Made by a program: the position numbers and the translations under genes. The notes beneath the pieces were generated by a model that saw only the letters and a list, made by a program, of their open reading frames with translations, did not search any database and was not told where the DNA came from. A stretch of 64,000 nt of DNA from Bacteriovoracaceae bacterium (lineage in GTDB: Bacteria; Bdellovibrionota; Bacteriovoracia; Bacteriovoracales; Bacteriovoracaceae): NCBI GenBank assembly GCA_013141065.1, contig JABFRR010000002.1:89927-153926 (forward strand). The letters run 5' to 3'. Within the stretch, counting starts at the first letter, position 1. Each line of letters starts with the position of its first letter. This document shows positions 1 through 10,975 of this stretch, piece by piece.

Positions 1-238
1 GTGTAAGGTGCAGGTGATAAGTGTTGGAGAGAATAATCTTAGTATCCATCTCTTCAAGAACTTGTGGCTGAAGTGCCTTTATCGCGCCATGTGTTCCCAC
101 CGGCATAAAAACAGGAGTAGGGATATCACCATGAGGAGTTGAGATCGTACCTGCTCGGGCCTTAGAGTTTTTATCTGTGTGCTCTAATTTAAATTTGAAA
201 TGTTCTTTTACTTGGTCTTGAATTCTTTCAGTACTCAT
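1..238 (-). CDS. tgt: queuine tRNA-ribosyltransferase, N-terminal part (runs off window)
   Basis: Reverse complement from ATG at 238 translates [78 protein letters not shown], the Tgt N-terminal signature (TPHG..TP.FMPVGT, LSNTYHL). Confidence 0.9.
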   Translation of the reverse strand, partial: MSTERIQDQVKEHFKFKLEHTDKNSKARAGTISTPHGDIPTPVFMPVGTHGAIKALQPQVLEEMDTKIILSNTYHLHLT

Positions 239-240
239 CT

Positions 241-2127
241 TTAATCTCCAGGATTTTCCATTGGTGTGAGTTGTTTTTTTATTTCTTCTAAGGACGTTTT
301 TGTATTTTTTAAAATCATTACTGGTAAGAGTTCGTCTATGTTTGATTTAAGGGCCACTTTAAAGGCTTCTGTAAAATCCTCTTCTCGGTAAAGTATTTTG
401 TTCTCAAGTGGTTTCTTAGCTGAATTAATGTAATAAGTCAAAACGGTCTGTTCGTCTTGACGTTTGAAGGCATCTAAAATTTCAAGAAAATCAAGCCCTT
501 GATTAGCAGCGGTTTTCTCATTTATCGTCCATTTATTCAAGAGCTGGGTTGTGGCCAAAGTTTGGAGAGCACTATTTCCCGATGTTTTATCAAGTTTTAA
601 TGAAATCAATTTTTCACCTGAAAAAAGGAGTGTGTATAAAATATTTTGATTTTCTAAAGAGATAAAAGGAGCATCATTTAAAAAAGCTCTAAGGTTTAAA
701 TCGGTTTTTTCAATGTCTCTAATAATCAGATTTTTTACAAAGACATTATTGGCAAAGAAAAGTCCAAAGGTTTTTATTTGTGAAGAAATATCATCAATGG
801 AAGTTAATAATATCTTTTGAATAATTTCTTTTTGATCTTGTCTCGATTGATTTCTCAAAGGAAGTTTTTGATGAAAACTCAAAAACGGATTTGCAAAACG
901 CAAGGCCTCTTCTATCGAATCAATCAAAAGTGTGTGGTGCTCTGTGATTTCAAGATTCTTTTTTTCTTTTAGGTCATAAATCTTAATACCAAATGTTTCT
1001 GGTGCGCGTTTTTTTGCAATCGGATACACTGAGAATCGTGGAGGAATTTCGAGATTAAGTGTAAGTTTATAATTTTCAGATGTAGTCAAATAGCTAACGG
1101 TATTAAGTTCACTCAGGCCCTTACTTTCTGAAATATTAAGTTTCGTTATCGTTAATTGTGGAAGTAAAAGCGGGGATATTAAAATAAATAAAAAAAGTAA
1201 AAAAACACCAACTTTTCTTAAAGCAGAAAAAAAGAAATGATTAGACGCAATGTTTTGAGCTGGATAAAGAAATAAAGCACAAACGACTATTTTTATTCTT
1301 AGTCCAATTATTCCCAGGACAGTTGATTTCGGAATTGTTCCAAGGCCCATGAGTAGCTGACCGATGGAAGTTCCGAATAAAAGAATTTGCACTAATCTTA
1401 AAAAATAAAAAATGAAAAAAAATGGCCAAAAGGAATGAGAGGAGTAGGGCATTACTATTTCACTAAGAACTTGATAAAGGGAAAAGCTTAATTCGTGAAC
1501 ACCTGCGAGTGGACTGATTGAAGTGAGTAAAAAATAAGTGAGAAAAAAATCTAATAAAAGTGCATATAATTTTATGACTAAAAGAGAAATAATCGTTGGA
1601 GAATAGACAATTTCCACAATTGGCGTTTTGACTTTTTTTTCAAATTTCATCGAACCTGTTTCATTTTTAACATACAAGATTTTTCCATTATCAGAGCTGT
1701 TATCACTTTCACTTTCAGGAACCAGATCGTTAAGAGAGTGAAAAACAACTGATTTTGTCACATGCTCTTTGGAGTTTGCTCGATCGATTACTGGCAAAGT
1801 TGGTTTTGTTTCAATCTCTACCAGGCCAATAATAATTTCAAGTTCAGATATTTGTACATGATCTCCAGCTTCGAGTAAGTAATTTTTATTGTATTCGAGT
1901 GGCGTTGAATTTAAAAATGTTTGGTTGGCAAGGCCCATATTATGAAGAGAAAGATTTTCCCCTTTGGGTTCGAAAATTAAATGTTTTGGAAGACAATTTT
2001 TTCCGACCAAAATGATGTCGTTTCTCGGATCTCCCCCCACTGAGATAGTCTCTTTGACATCTATTTTGATTGGGTGTTGCTTATGTTTTCTGACATCTAG
2101 TCGGTAGAGAGTTTTTAGGTATGACAT
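241..2127 (-). CDS. FHA domain + RDD-family multi-pass membrane protein
   Basis: N-term FHA-like ([37 protein letters not shown]); several TM segments with RDD-like [15 protein letters not shown] and [11 protein letters not shown]. Confidence 0.7.
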   Translation of the reverse strand: MSYLKTLYRLDVRKHKQHPIKIDVKETISVGGDPRNDIILVGKNCLPKHLIFEPKGENLSLHNMGLANQTFLNSTPLEYNKNYLLEAGDHVQISELEIIIGLVEIETKPTLPVIDRANSKEHVTKSVVFHSLNDLVPESESDNSSDNGKILYVKNETGSMKFEKKVKTPIVEIVYSPTIISLLVIKLYALLLDFFLTYFLLTSISPLAGVHELSFSLYQVLSEIVMPYSSHSFWPFFFIFYFLRLVQILLFGTSIGQLLMGLGTIPKSTVLGIIGLRIKIVVCALFLYPAQNIASNHFFFSALRKVGVFLLFLFILISPLLLPQLTITKLNISESKGLSELNTVSYLTTSENYKLTLNLEIPPRFSVYPIAKKRAPETFGIKIYDLKEKKNLEITEHHTLLIDSIEEALRFANPFLSFHQKLPLRNQSRQDQKEIIQKILLTSIDDISSQIKTFGLFFANNVFVKNLIIRDIEKTDLNLRAFLNDAPFISLENQNILYTLLFSGEKLISLKLDKTSGNSALQTLATTQLLNKWTINEKTAANQGLDFLEILDAFKRQDEQTVLTYYINSAKKPLENKILYREEDFTEAFKVALKSNIDELLPVMILKNTKTSLEEIKKQLTPMENPGD

Positions 2128-2270
2128 TTTTTAATTATTAAGAAAATTGTCTTATATAGCAATCAAAACCTATTCCCAACAAAAGCAATCGGACAAAATC
2201 CACTTTACAAAAATTTAAGAGGTAATAGGATTAGATAAACTCATCATTTAAATTATCAAGGAAGATTGAA

Positions 2271-3524
2271 ATGAAATTACTGAAAGTGGCATCCCTGGGA
2301 TCCCTACTTGCTCTAACTGTTTTAAGCGCAAATGCCTACGATGTCACCGAAAGATTTAAACTGATTGATGACAAATTAAAAACCGAATCACTTCTTCGTC
2401 CAATCGGACACGATTTCTTCTTTGATATCAATATTGCAGCCAATACAAATGTTACAGATGTAATTGATGATGTTGAAAAAGCGACTAAAGCTGCTACAGT
2501 TATTGCGGCCAATGAAGTGCTTTCAAAATACGATAAGACCGAACAGGCAATTAAGTTAGGAATTGGACTAGGAACACCGCTGCCTTCATTCACGGCCTGG
2601 GATGTTTCGGTTAAGCCAAATTTTAGAATTTTTCTAGATATTGGTGCTAACCTTGGAATTCGTTCAGAAATTCTCACTCTAGCAGACGTTATAAACTTTT
2701 TCCCTGAAGGTATTCCAGCGGATTTAAAATCTTTTATTTTAACTCTTACAACTCCAGGAACAGACGTTATTGTTCAATGTAAGGCGAATCCCGGGGGCGT
2801 TCTTTCCGCCAATACAGTTACTTTTTGTGGAACTCAACAAGAAGGGAAATATCTTATTCCAAGTTTAACTCAAGCCGCCCCAACTCTGGCCGTTTTTGGA
2901 AAGGCAGATGGTAAATTTGGTTTATTTAATGACTACACTTATGGTGAACATTTTTTTGGTAATTTCAATCTTTACGGAATGGGCCGGGCCGATATTTATC
3001 AATTGATCACTGCCAGACAAATTGCCAGTGGACAGTCGATTGAAGCACCAAAAAAGATGAATACTGAAACGTCAGTTCAAGCAGATTATCGATTTGGTTA
3101 TAAAAATACCAATTATACAGCTTTTTTAGGTGTCGAAGAACTGAAGCTCGCTAAACTGAAAGATGCTGATGTTGGATCAAAAACTCAAACCTATGGTTAT
3201 AAATCTCTCATTCGCGCTCACGCTGATGCGACTTATAAATATACTGTTTTAACACTTCAACCGTTCGTGGGATTTCATAAGCGTTCAGGTTATGGTTTTG
3301 GTGATGGAGTTTATGCAGGGGCCATGGCCGGTGCTTATTTATGGGGAGATCGTTTAGGTCTTCAACTTCGAGCAATGGCGGATAAGCAGTACCTTACGAT
3401 CACTCCGCGAGTAAAATTGTGGTTGATGCAGTTAGAGTACTCAATGAAAAACCCAATGAAGAGCATGGATGGTGATGTAAAGCTATCAGCTATTCATAGC
3501 GTCGACTTCCGCATTTTCTTTTAA
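2271..3524 (+). CDS. secreted/outer-membrane beta-rich protein, hypothetical
   Basis: Signal peptide MKLLKVASLGSLLALTVLSANA, alternating aromatic C-terminal strands ending FRIFF. Confidence 0.6.
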   Translation: MKLLKVASLGSLLALTVLSANAYDVTERFKLIDDKLKTESLLRPIGHDFFFDINIAANTNVTDVIDDVEKATKAATVIAANEVLSKYDKTEQAIKLGIGLGTPLPSFTAWDVSVKPNFRIFLDIGANLGIRSEILTLADVINFFPEGIPADLKSFILTLTTPGTDVIVQCKANPGGVLSANTVTFCGTQQEGKYLIPSLTQAAPTLAVFGKADGKFGLFNDYTYGEHFFGNFNLYGMGRADIYQLITARQIASGQSIEAPKKMNTETSVQADYRFGYKNTNYTAFLGVEELKLAKLKDADVGSKTQTYGYKSLIRAHADATYKYTVLTLQPFVGFHKRSGYGFGDGVYAGAMAGAYLWGDRLGLQLRAMADKQYLTITPRVKLWLMQLEYSMKNPMKSMDGDVKLSAIHSVDFRIFF

Positions 3525-3591
3525 TCGTCTAATAGTCGTGGTAAGCTCTAAATAAATTAGCACTTACCACTTCTATTTTGAGATTATCACA

Positions 3592-5142
3592 ATGAGCTTT
3601 GAAAAAATCCTGTCCCATCCTTCCGTCCTGGCCTTCTTATCTGAACAAAAAATTAAAGAGCCCACACAAATTCAGTCTCAAGTCATTCCAGATTTTATTG
3701 GTGGAAAATCAGTCAATGTCATCGCCAAGACTGGCTCGGGAAAAACATATTGTTTTGCTTTACCTATATCAGAACAATTAAAAATTATTGAAGAAAACGC
3801 TAAAGGCGGGGATCCTAAAAAGAATTTAGGAAAACCCAAAGCAGTTATTTTAGCACCAACTAGAGAGTTAGCTCTCCAATTACAAAAAGTTTTCAAATCG
3901 ATTTCTCATCACGTGAAATTGAGAGTTCGCTTACTGGCCGGCGGTGAAGCAGCAAAAACGAATCACTTACTTGCCAGAGATACGATTGATGTCTTAATTG
4001 CTACTCCTGGGCGTCTTAGCAGTGCTTTAAAACGAAAAGAGCTCAATTTAAAAGAAACTAATTACATCATCATGGATGAAGCTGATCAACTCTTAGAGAT
4101 GGGCTTTCGTCGTGACCTTGAAAACATTTATCAGTCGTGTGATGCTTCTTTAGTTCACGTTGGTCTATTTAGTGCAACTCATTCTGAAAGCCTAGATGAA
4201 TTTTGTCGCACCATTTTTTCAGAAATAGAATTTGCGACTTATAACAGTGACGATAAAAATAAACTGACACAATCAGTGAGAACTTTTAATATTTATTTAA
4301 AAGACGAAGAAAAAATTGTGATGACTGAAACTTTCCTTAAGACTCAAGCAGTAGGAAGAGGAATTATTTTTGTTAATAAGCACGACACAGTCGATATGTT
4401 GTACTCAACACTTCCCGCAAAATTTCCTAAAATGAAATTCCATGCTCTTCATGGCGAAATGGAAGCAAAAACGAGAAAGAAAAACTACGATCAATTCCTA
4501 AAAGAAGGTGGAGTTTTAATCTCTACAGATATTACTGCTCGAGGAATGGATATTGATGATTTAGTGTGGGTAATGAATTTTGATTTACCTTTTGAAGCTG
4601 TTTATTACATTCATCGCTGTGGGCGAGTAGGAAGAAGACAAAAAGAAGGTTTTGCTTATAACTTAGTGACACCTAAAGATATGAACATCATCACAAGAAT
4701 TAACGAAGCAATTAAAAATCAATCTGCCATGAAATTGACTTCTTTTGATGAAAAGAAATTTAGCGGCATGAAGGCCATCAAATCAAAGACAATGGTCACA
4801 AAGCTGGATAAAAAGAAAAAACAGCTCGATACACTAAAGAAAAAAGTTTTTGAAAAGAAGAAGCCTTCAGATCGAAAACATTTAAAGGTCATTAAAGGAT
4901 CGTCTACTCCAAGGTATAAACGTTTAGAAAAAGGTCTCCCAGAAAAGCCAGCTGATAAAGCTAAAACACTAGCAAAAAAATCAGTGCGCAATACAGATGG
5001 GCGAACTGATAAAAATGCTAAGCCTTACTCAAAGGGGAACGCTAAACCTAATGCCAGAACGAATCCAAAATCTAATACCAACACGAAAAAGCGTTCAGTA
5101 GAAGATGGATATAAAAGGGTTGTAGGAAAATCAAGGAAGTAG
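3592..5142 (+). CDS. DEAD-box RNA helicase with Lys-rich C-terminal tail
   Basis: Q motif, AKTGSGKT, PTRELALQ, MDEADQLL, SATHSE, HRCGRVGR. Confidence 0.95.
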   Translation: MSFEKILSHPSVLAFLSEQKIKEPTQIQSQVIPDFIGGKSVNVIAKTGSGKTYCFALPISEQLKIIEENAKGGDPKKNLGKPKAVILAPTRELALQLQKVFKSISHHVKLRVRLLAGGEAAKTNHLLARDTIDVLIATPGRLSSALKRKELNLKETNYIIMDEADQLLEMGFRRDLENIYQSCDASLVHVGLFSATHSESLDEFCRTIFSEIEFATYNSDDKNKLTQSVRTFNIYLKDEEKIVMTETFLKTQAVGRGIIFVNKHDTVDMLYSTLPAKFPKMKFHALHGEMEAKTRKKNYDQFLKEGGVLISTDITARGMDIDDLVWVMNFDLPFEAVYYIHRCGRVGRRQKEGFAYNLVTPKDMNIITRINEAIKNQSAMKLTSFDEKKFSGMKAIKSKTMVTKLDKKKKQLDTLKKKVFEKKKPSDRKHLKVIKGSSTPRYKRLEKGLPEKPADKAKTLAKKSVRNTDGRTDKNAKPYSKGNAKPNARTNPKSNTNTKKRSVEDGYKRVVGKSRK

Positions 5143-5146
5143 TTTT

Positions 5147-5602
5147 TTGATAAAATATTTTTTTCTTTCACTTTTACTTTTAGGAATGGGCTGTTCTAAA
5201 AAACACTCTGCTCCTGAAGCTTTTTATAAACTTGAAGATTTCACGCACATAATGGATGCCACGGGGGCCTTGCCTGATAAAGAAGTGGCCCGAGCAATTA
5301 ATTTTGCAGACTATTCACCAGGCGTGAATCGTTTGAATTCCAAAGCACTCGTCTTTTCGCGTTTAAGTTTTTACGCTATTGAATTTGAAACTGAAACTCA
5401 GGCAAAAAATGAAGCGCTCAGACTCAATCAGTATTATTCCCGCAATTGGTTATTTGATAAAGTTGATGGGGAGCCGATATTAGAAGATTTAGTCATTTTA
5501 AAATTTCAAGCACAAAACCCGAAACGCCATACTCAAAGAAAACCAGTGGGTTCAGAAAAAGAATCTAAAGCTGAGCACACCGAGCATAAAAGCGAACATT
5601 AA
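5147..5602 (+). CDS. putative lipoprotein
   Basis: Lipobox LLLLGMGCSKK. Confidence 0.6.
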   Translation: MIKYFFLSLLLLGMGCSKKHSAPEAFYKLEDFTHIMDATGALPDKEVARAINFADYSPGVNRLNSKALVFSRLSFYAIEFETETQAKNEALRLNQYYSRNWLFDKVDGEPILEDLVILKFQAQNPKRHTQRKPVGSEKESKAEHTEHKSEH

Positions 5603-6000
5603 TTAAACATTTGTGGATGGGCTTTAAAGCGTTCTTCAAAAAAGTGTATGCGCTTTTTCCATTCTTCAGAAATTAAACGAATATTTTCATAGGAACTTTC
5701 ATCGTGTTTAAAATTGGCCTCTAATTCATCTAGCGTTTGATGAAAAAGCACAATCCATCTTCCTAGTTCTCCGCGTTTGATTTTCAAACCCAAGTGAGTA
5801 AAGAGCAGTTGGAAGGGTTTTCCTTCCAAAGGAATTGATGTCTGGCCCGTGAGCTGCATTTCCCAAAATGTAGTGATTCGCTCCAAGTGATGGCCTAGAA
5901 CTACAGGGTCTTCAAATTTTTTAAAATGATAGCCAATTAAGACGTCTGATAAGGCCTTTTCGTAGAAGGTTTCTACCACTATAGCGATTAAATCTCTCAT
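5599..6000 (-). CDS. group 3 truncated haemoglobin-like protein
   Basis: IVVETFYEKALSDVLIGYHF..HLERITTFWEMQLTGQ..F..WIVLFHQTLDELF-like pattern of trHb group III. Confidence 0.65.
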   Translation of the reverse strand: MRDLIAIVVETFYEKALSDVLIGYHFKKFEDPVVLGHHLERITTFWEMQLTGQTSIPLEGKPFQLLFTHLGLKIKRGELGRWIVLFHQTLDELEANFKHDESSYENIRLISEEWKKRIHFFEERFKAHPQMFN

Positions 6001-6085
6001 ATTTTTAAATACCTAGGCTGCCCGACAATATTAGTAAACTTCTAAAACAAATAACCGATAGGAATAATAAGGTAAAGAAAAACAA

Positions 6086-6739
6086 ATGCAAAAAAACGCG
6101 AGAGCTTTCGTCATTTTCCTACTTCTTTGTTCTCCAGCTTATGGAGAAGACCTCACAGTGCAGTCACTTTCAGACGGTGCTTGCTGGTTAGAAGAAAATG
6201 AAAATACGGATTCTCTAAAAATTGCCAGTTTTAACGACAAAGAAACACTTTTAATCAATAAAGAAGACATGAGCATAAAAGTAAGTGAGCTTTTGGTTAA
6301 AGGCCTAAGTTCTCCACTAGTATTGAGTGAGCGCTCACTACATTGTGGCGCTTATGGTTCCAGCATTGTGATGAAATTAGACTATCAAGGAAGAGCAGCT
6401 TGTTTATGGCTAAAAATAAAGAAAGGTCAATTAGAAGTGCGATCTCTGGGAGGCCTAGAGCCCACGAAGAGTCAGCTTTGTGATGGATATAAATGGGGTG
6501 AGTTAATCATTGGTCTGAAATCATCTTTACAAAAAAATGAGTTAATCAGTCATTTTATGCACAATACATTTAGTAATGTAGCTGTTGTCTCTACAAACTT
6601 AATCAAAGTGACCTTAAGAGAAGAATTTTTTGGAAAAGAATTAGAAGTTATAGAGAGTATTAAAAAAGAAATCGATGTGAAATATATCGAACTCAATACA
6701 ATCCAACATCCAGTTGGACTTGCAACTCCGTTAAGATAA
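6086..6739 (+). CDS. hypothetical secreted protein
   Basis: Signal peptide MQKNARAFVIFLLLCSPAYGED. Confidence 0.5.
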   Translation: MQKNARAFVIFLLLCSPAYGEDLTVQSLSDGACWLEENENTDSLKIASFNDKETLLINKEDMSIKVSELLVKGLSSPLVLSERSLHCGAYGSSIVMKLDYQGRAACLWLKIKKGQLEVRSLGGLEPTKSQLCDGYKWGELIIGLKSSLQKNELISHFMHNTFSNVAVVSTNLIKVTLREEFFGKELEVIESIKKEIDVKYIELNTIQHPVGLATPLR

Positions 6740-6760
6740 CTAGAGTTGCAAGATTAGCAA

Positions 6761-7246
6761 TTACCTTGAAATATCGTGAAGAGCTCTTCCTAATGACTTT
6801 GATTTTTTATCAAAGAAATTATTATTTTCTGCCATTTCAGCTTCTTCTTTACAGGCGATGCACATTTCAGCAGTGAGACGAGCACTTAGTCGTTCATAAC
6901 CAATTTCACCATCGCATTCTTCGCAAAGACCGTAAGTTCCACGAGTCATTGCATCGAGGGATTTGTTAATTTTTTTAAGGTAAAAATTCTCACGATTGAT
7001 AAAACGAATATCATGTGAAGTTTGTGTATTTACACTGGCTTCATCGAGGGGATCTGAGAGTTCGTTTCTGTCGAGTTGATACTGTTCGTGTTCAAGTTTT
7101 TTATTAGCGATTCTTTCTTTTTCAGATAAGAGTTTGTCTTTTAGCAAAGTAATTTGTTTGTCGGTCAGATAAGCGTTCTCTCTTTTCATTCTATCTCCTG
7201 AAAAATAACTGCATTGATCCTCAGTGATTATTGCAGCGGCAAACAT
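6761..7246 (-). CDS. DksA/TraR-family zinc-finger protein (start probably the internal MKREN)
   Basis: ALDAMTRGTYGLCEECDGEIGYERLSARLTAEMCIACKEEAE. Confidence 0.85.
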   Translation of the reverse strand: MFAAAIITEDQCSYFSGDRMKRENAYLTDKQITLLKDKLLSEKERIANKKLEHEQYQLDRNELSDPLDEASVNTQTSHDIRFINRENFYLKKINKSLDAMTRGTYGLCEECDGEIGYERLSARLTAEMCIACKEEAEMAENNNFFDKKSKSLGRALHDISR

Positions 7247-7353
7247 AGTTAAGAAACCGTATTAGTTTAGTAGTCTTGAAAATCACAATACAGATAGGAG
7301 AGTAATCTAGACAATTACTAAAATCTAACAAAGCTTAACATCTTACAAATGTA

Positions 7354-7761
7354 CTATTTGTCATTTTTAGGAAAAGAGGCTTCGCAGTAAGGGCAAAAGT
7401 GCCAGAATTGCACATCTAATTCTGTCTTGCATGATGCACAAGTTAAGAGACACTCTAGGTCAATGAAATCTTCTCCACCCATAAAAAGTTCTTTTCTCAT
7501 TGCACGAATCGTGACGGGGTGAGCACGAAATTTTTTCGGTATCAGTAAATCAGGAATAAATTTAGCGGGAGCTACACTGGTATCTGGAATGATTTGAACT
7601 TGGTGCGTTTCTTGTAAGTCCATGTCAAAGAGCTGAGTGTTAGCAGCATTGTTATAACTTTTGAGTTTTTGAAATTGTGAATGTGGATCTTGTTTATTTC
7701 GTAAAAACTTTCTCATTTCTTCAAGCTCTTGTTGTTTACTCATAATTTCATCCTTTTCCAT
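7354..7761 (-). CDS. zinc-ribbon hypothetical protein
   Basis: C-terminal CASCKTELDVQFWHFCPYCEASF paired CxxC motifs. Confidence 0.5.
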   Translation of the reverse strand: MEKDEIMSKQQELEEMRKFLRNKQDPHSQFQKLKSYNNAANTQLFDMDLQETHQVQIIPDTSVAPAKFIPDLLIPKKFRAHPVTIRAMRKELFMGGEDFIDLECLLTCASCKTELDVQFWHFCPYCEASFPKNDK

Positions 7762-8309
7762 TCTGATTCAAGATATTCGATTATTTGATGACTGGCTTTT
7801 TGGTGACGATTTAATAATTGGTAAAAGAGAGGCTTGGCTTCAAGAACTTCTTTTTGAAAGCGCAAACTTAATGGGCCTAATGTTTCAATCGTTCGCAAGG
7901 TCCATTCTTTAACTTCTGGATGCCCCTCTTTAAGAAAAGTTTTGAGTAGGTCAAAATAGTCTTGAGAGATCATTTTTCCAGACTTAAAACTCTCAGCAAT
8001 GACATGCTTTTGGGAGGCACCGAGGCAGTAAACAATAAGTTCATGATGATTAATTTTGTGAAGAATTTTGAGAGAATTAATAAAGTGATCATTAAGTTCA
8101 CTAGTCGAATTTTGGCAATGGTCAAGAATGCAAAGAATCTGTTTCAGCTTTATTTCTTCCTGACTTTTAAAATTAAGAGAATGGATAGTTTGAGGCCACT
8201 GGTCCTTGATGAGAGCAATTAACTCTGCATGAAGTTTAATTTGGGGACGCCCGCCAGACTTGAGTTTTTCGAGGGTCTCAGTGTAAATGTTGTCTAAAAA
8301 TTGATCCAT
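7740..8309 (-). CDS. hypothetical alpha-helical (HEAT-like) protein
   Basis: Continuous ORF, overlaps the downstream gene; helical composition. Confidence 0.45.
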   Translation of the reverse strand: MDQFLDNIYTETLEKLKSGGRPQIKLHAELIALIKDQWPQTIHSLNFKSQEEIKLKQILCILDHCQNSTSELNDHFINSLKILHKINHHELIVYCLGASQKHVIAESFKSGKMISQDYFDLLKTFLKEGHPEVKEWTLRTIETLGPLSLRFQKEVLEAKPLFYQLLNRHQKASHQIIEYLESEWKRMKL

Positions 8310-8401
8310 AAGGGTATTTTACCACTTTTTTAGCTGTTTATGGGCCAAAAAATGCTGAAAAAACTACTCATCTTTCGATATCAGTTTGACGCCCTAAGTG
8401 C

Positions 8402-9145
8402 ATGACTGGTAAAAATCGACTTATCATGATGCCAATAAAAAAAGACCACTTAATTAATTCTATTTATCGTGCCACTGAAGGGGAATGGGTTTCCCTCGGT
8501 CGCCCGCAAATATTTGTGCGCTACCAAGGTTGTGCTATTGGTTGCCTAAACTGCGACTCAAAAGACACTTGGGATTTTAGTCAAGACATGGGTATAAACC
8601 TTGAGTCTGTAATATCAAAAGTTCATTCTGAAGGCTTTGATGGCCGAATAAAGAATGTTTCTATTACAGGGGGGGATCCACTTCACCCAAGCCATGTCCC
8701 TCACGTGCTTGCCTTAGTAAAGGCCCTAAAAGAAAAAAATTATTATATTAACATTGAAGCTGCAGGTTCGAGAGTTGTTGATGAAATTTTTGATTTAGTT
8801 GACTACATCAGTTTTGATTTTAAAACGCCGTCAACTGGGGTAAAAACTCCCCTTAAAAATATTCAAAAGATGATTGGCCAGTACCAATCGAAATTCCAAA
8901 TTAAAGCTGTTATTTCAGATCGCACTGACTTTGAAGCCACACTCGAAGCGTATAAATCTCTAGAAAAGACGGAAACGTCTCTTAATTTTCCATGGGTTCT
9001 CACACCTTGCTACAACACGGAAGAAGAATTTCCTATGAGTCGATTTATGAATGTCTTATCGTGGAACGAAGAAGCAGGGGGCGTATTTAGAGTTATCGGT
9101 CAACAGCATAAATGGGTCTGGGGCCCGGATCAAAAACAAGTATAA
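8402..9145 (+). CDS. queE: 7-carboxy-7-deazaguanine synthase (radical SAM)
   Basis: YRATEGEWVSLGRPQIFVRYQGCAIGCLNCDSKDTWDF..VSITGGDPLHP..YINIEAAGS. Confidence 0.9.
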   Translation: MTGKNRLIMMPIKKDHLINSIYRATEGEWVSLGRPQIFVRYQGCAIGCLNCDSKDTWDFSQDMGINLESVISKVHSEGFDGRIKNVSITGGDPLHPSHVPHVLALVKALKEKNYYINIEAAGSRVVDEIFDLVDYISFDFKTPSTGVKTPLKNIQKMIGQYQSKFQIKAVISDRTDFEATLEAYKSLEKTETSLNFPWVLTPCYNTEEEFPMSRFMNVLSWNEEAGGVFRVIGQQHKWVWGPDQKQV

Positions 9146-9175
9146 ATAAATTCAATATCGACTTATAATTTTCTT

Positions 9176-10546
9176 ATGAGTTGCCTAAAAAAAATAATCA
9201 ATGCTCCTTTTGTTCTAATGCTTTTTTCAATTTGTTTGTTTGTGCCGAATGCTTTCGCACAAGACTGTATTCAAGAAAATATGGAGCTGGAAACTAATTT
9301 GGATAACCTGTTATCCAAACGTTTAATCTCCTATAATGATATGCAAAACATTTCAGAGAGTATGTCATCGGCACAAAATAAAAGATGCAACCTGTCTTCT
9401 CATAAAGGAAAACTTCAGGCCCTTAAAGAAAAACGTTTAGCGACTGTGAACATGTATCTTCGTAATGGAATAAAGAATGAAGGAACGATTGATCTTACTA
9501 ACGAGCAAGATTATTTAAACGGCAAGCCTGTTAAATTTAAATATGCTTTTGATAATGTATTTACAGGCAGTGCTGTCAATCCCCCCAATCAGTCGACTGT
9601 AAAAATTCCTCCCCCAACACAAAGAGTTCCAATCAAAAATATTAAACCTAGTGGCGGAAGCTGCGAAAATAAAATTAATCAAAACTTTACAGTAAATCTT
9701 AATAATACCAGAAACCAAGACAGTGTTGGTTGGTGTTATGCATTTGCCGCTAGTGATCTAGTGAGTTATCGCTTAAATAAAAAAATATCAGCTGTCTCTT
9801 TATTTGATACGTCTGATAAAACCATAGAACAGGATGTGGCGACCGGAAGTAAGATTGGAGGGGATATTAAGTACAGCATTACTTATTCGCTTTCTAAAAG
9901 AAAAGGCTTTTGCTTGGAAGCTGATTTACCTTCGAGCGATTTTAAGTTTTGCACTGATCAAGCCTACCTAGGTTTTCTCAATGATATTTTAACTCGTGCG
10001 AGAGAAAAAAGATTAGAAAGTGATTTGCAAAATGATCAATGCTTAACTCAGAATTTAAAGTCAGCTTTCCCCGGTGTTGATATTGGCCAAATGCTCAATT
10101 ACACCAAAAAAAATAATCAGTTTCGTTTTGTAGAATATCTTTATGAGTCTCAACGTAAAGTTTCACTTAAAGAAGAAGCTTCAAAAATTAGAGTTCAAAA
10201 ATTAAATGCCAAACATGTGAGTAGTGAGTTGCTTTTAAAGCGATTACACGACCAAATTAATAATAATGATGTGGCAGCAATTGGTTATGATTATAACAAG
10301 GTCAATCAAGAAAAAAATGAAGGCGCTCATGGCTCACTGGTCGTTGGTAGGAGAACTAATCCAGTAACTGGATCTTGTGAGTTTTTGGTGCGAAATAGCT
10401 GGGGAAAGGATTGTACTTTGAATGAAGGCCCTGGACTTTCATGTCACAAGGATTGTGCGGGAGGTACTTGCCGTGATACTGGGCATTTTTGGGTTGAAGA
10501 AAATCGCTTGAGTCAATCCCTTATAGATGTGACGTATCTCGAATGA
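9176..10546 (+). CDS. secreted papain-like (C1-type) cysteine peptidase
   Basis: Signal peptide; QDSVGWCYAFAASDLVSYRL (Cys), GAHGSLVVGRR (His), FLVRNSWGKDC (Asn). Confidence 0.8.
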   Translation: MSCLKKIINAPFVLMLFSICLFVPNAFAQDCIQENMELETNLDNLLSKRLISYNDMQNISESMSSAQNKRCNLSSHKGKLQALKEKRLATVNMYLRNGIKNEGTIDLTNEQDYLNGKPVKFKYAFDNVFTGSAVNPPNQSTVKIPPPTQRVPIKNIKPSGGSCENKINQNFTVNLNNTRNQDSVGWCYAFAASDLVSYRLNKKISAVSLFDTSDKTIEQDVATGSKIGGDIKYSITYSLSKRKGFCLEADLPSSDFKFCTDQAYLGFLNDILTRAREKRLESDLQNDQCLTQNLKSAFPGVDIGQMLNYTKKNNQFRFVEYLYESQRKVSLKEEASKIRVQKLNAKHVSSELLLKRLHDQINNNDVAAIGYDYNKVNQEKNEGAHGSLVVGRRTNPVTGSCEFLVRNSWGKDCTLNEGPGLSCHKDCAGGTCRDTGHFWVEENRLSQSLIDVTYLE

Positions 10547-10974
10547 TAAAAAAATTAACCACACAATTATTTTTTTGTTTTTTAGTTTTCTCTATCGAAG
10601 CCTCGGAAAAGAGCTGTGAGATGTATAATATAAAAATCATCTTTGATAAAAAACCTATAGTCTCCAGTGAAGATATGTGCAGTTTTATTGATGAGGATAA
10701 TTCACTTTATTACATGTCGAAATCTTGTTTGTTTTATGGATGTGAAGTTTTAAAAAAGAAAAAAACGAGATTAGTTATTCCCAATTATTTGGGTAAAATA
10801 GGTTCCCCCGGATTTAAATTGTGTAATGAGCTTGGTGGGGTACCTCAAATTTTTGAATTTCAAAAAAAGTCCAATGCCTGGCAAAATACGGAACGATGTC
10901 TTTTTAATAAACGCGATTTCATTGAGATTTCTTTTTTGACCAAAGAATGGAAAGCTTATATAAAAACTGAGTAA
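10543..10974 (+). CDS. hypothetical secreted Cys-rich protein
   Basis: ORF overlapping the peptidase stop (ATGA-type); signal-like N-terminus. Confidence 0.4.
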   Translation: MIKKLTTQLFFCFLVFSIEASEKSCEMYNIKIIFDKKPIVSSEDMCSFIDEDNSLYYMSKSCLFYGCEVLKKKKTRLVIPNYLGKIGSPGFKLCNELGGVPQIFEFQKKSNAWQNTERCLFNKRDFIEISFLTKEWKAYIKTE

Positions 10975-10975
10975 T

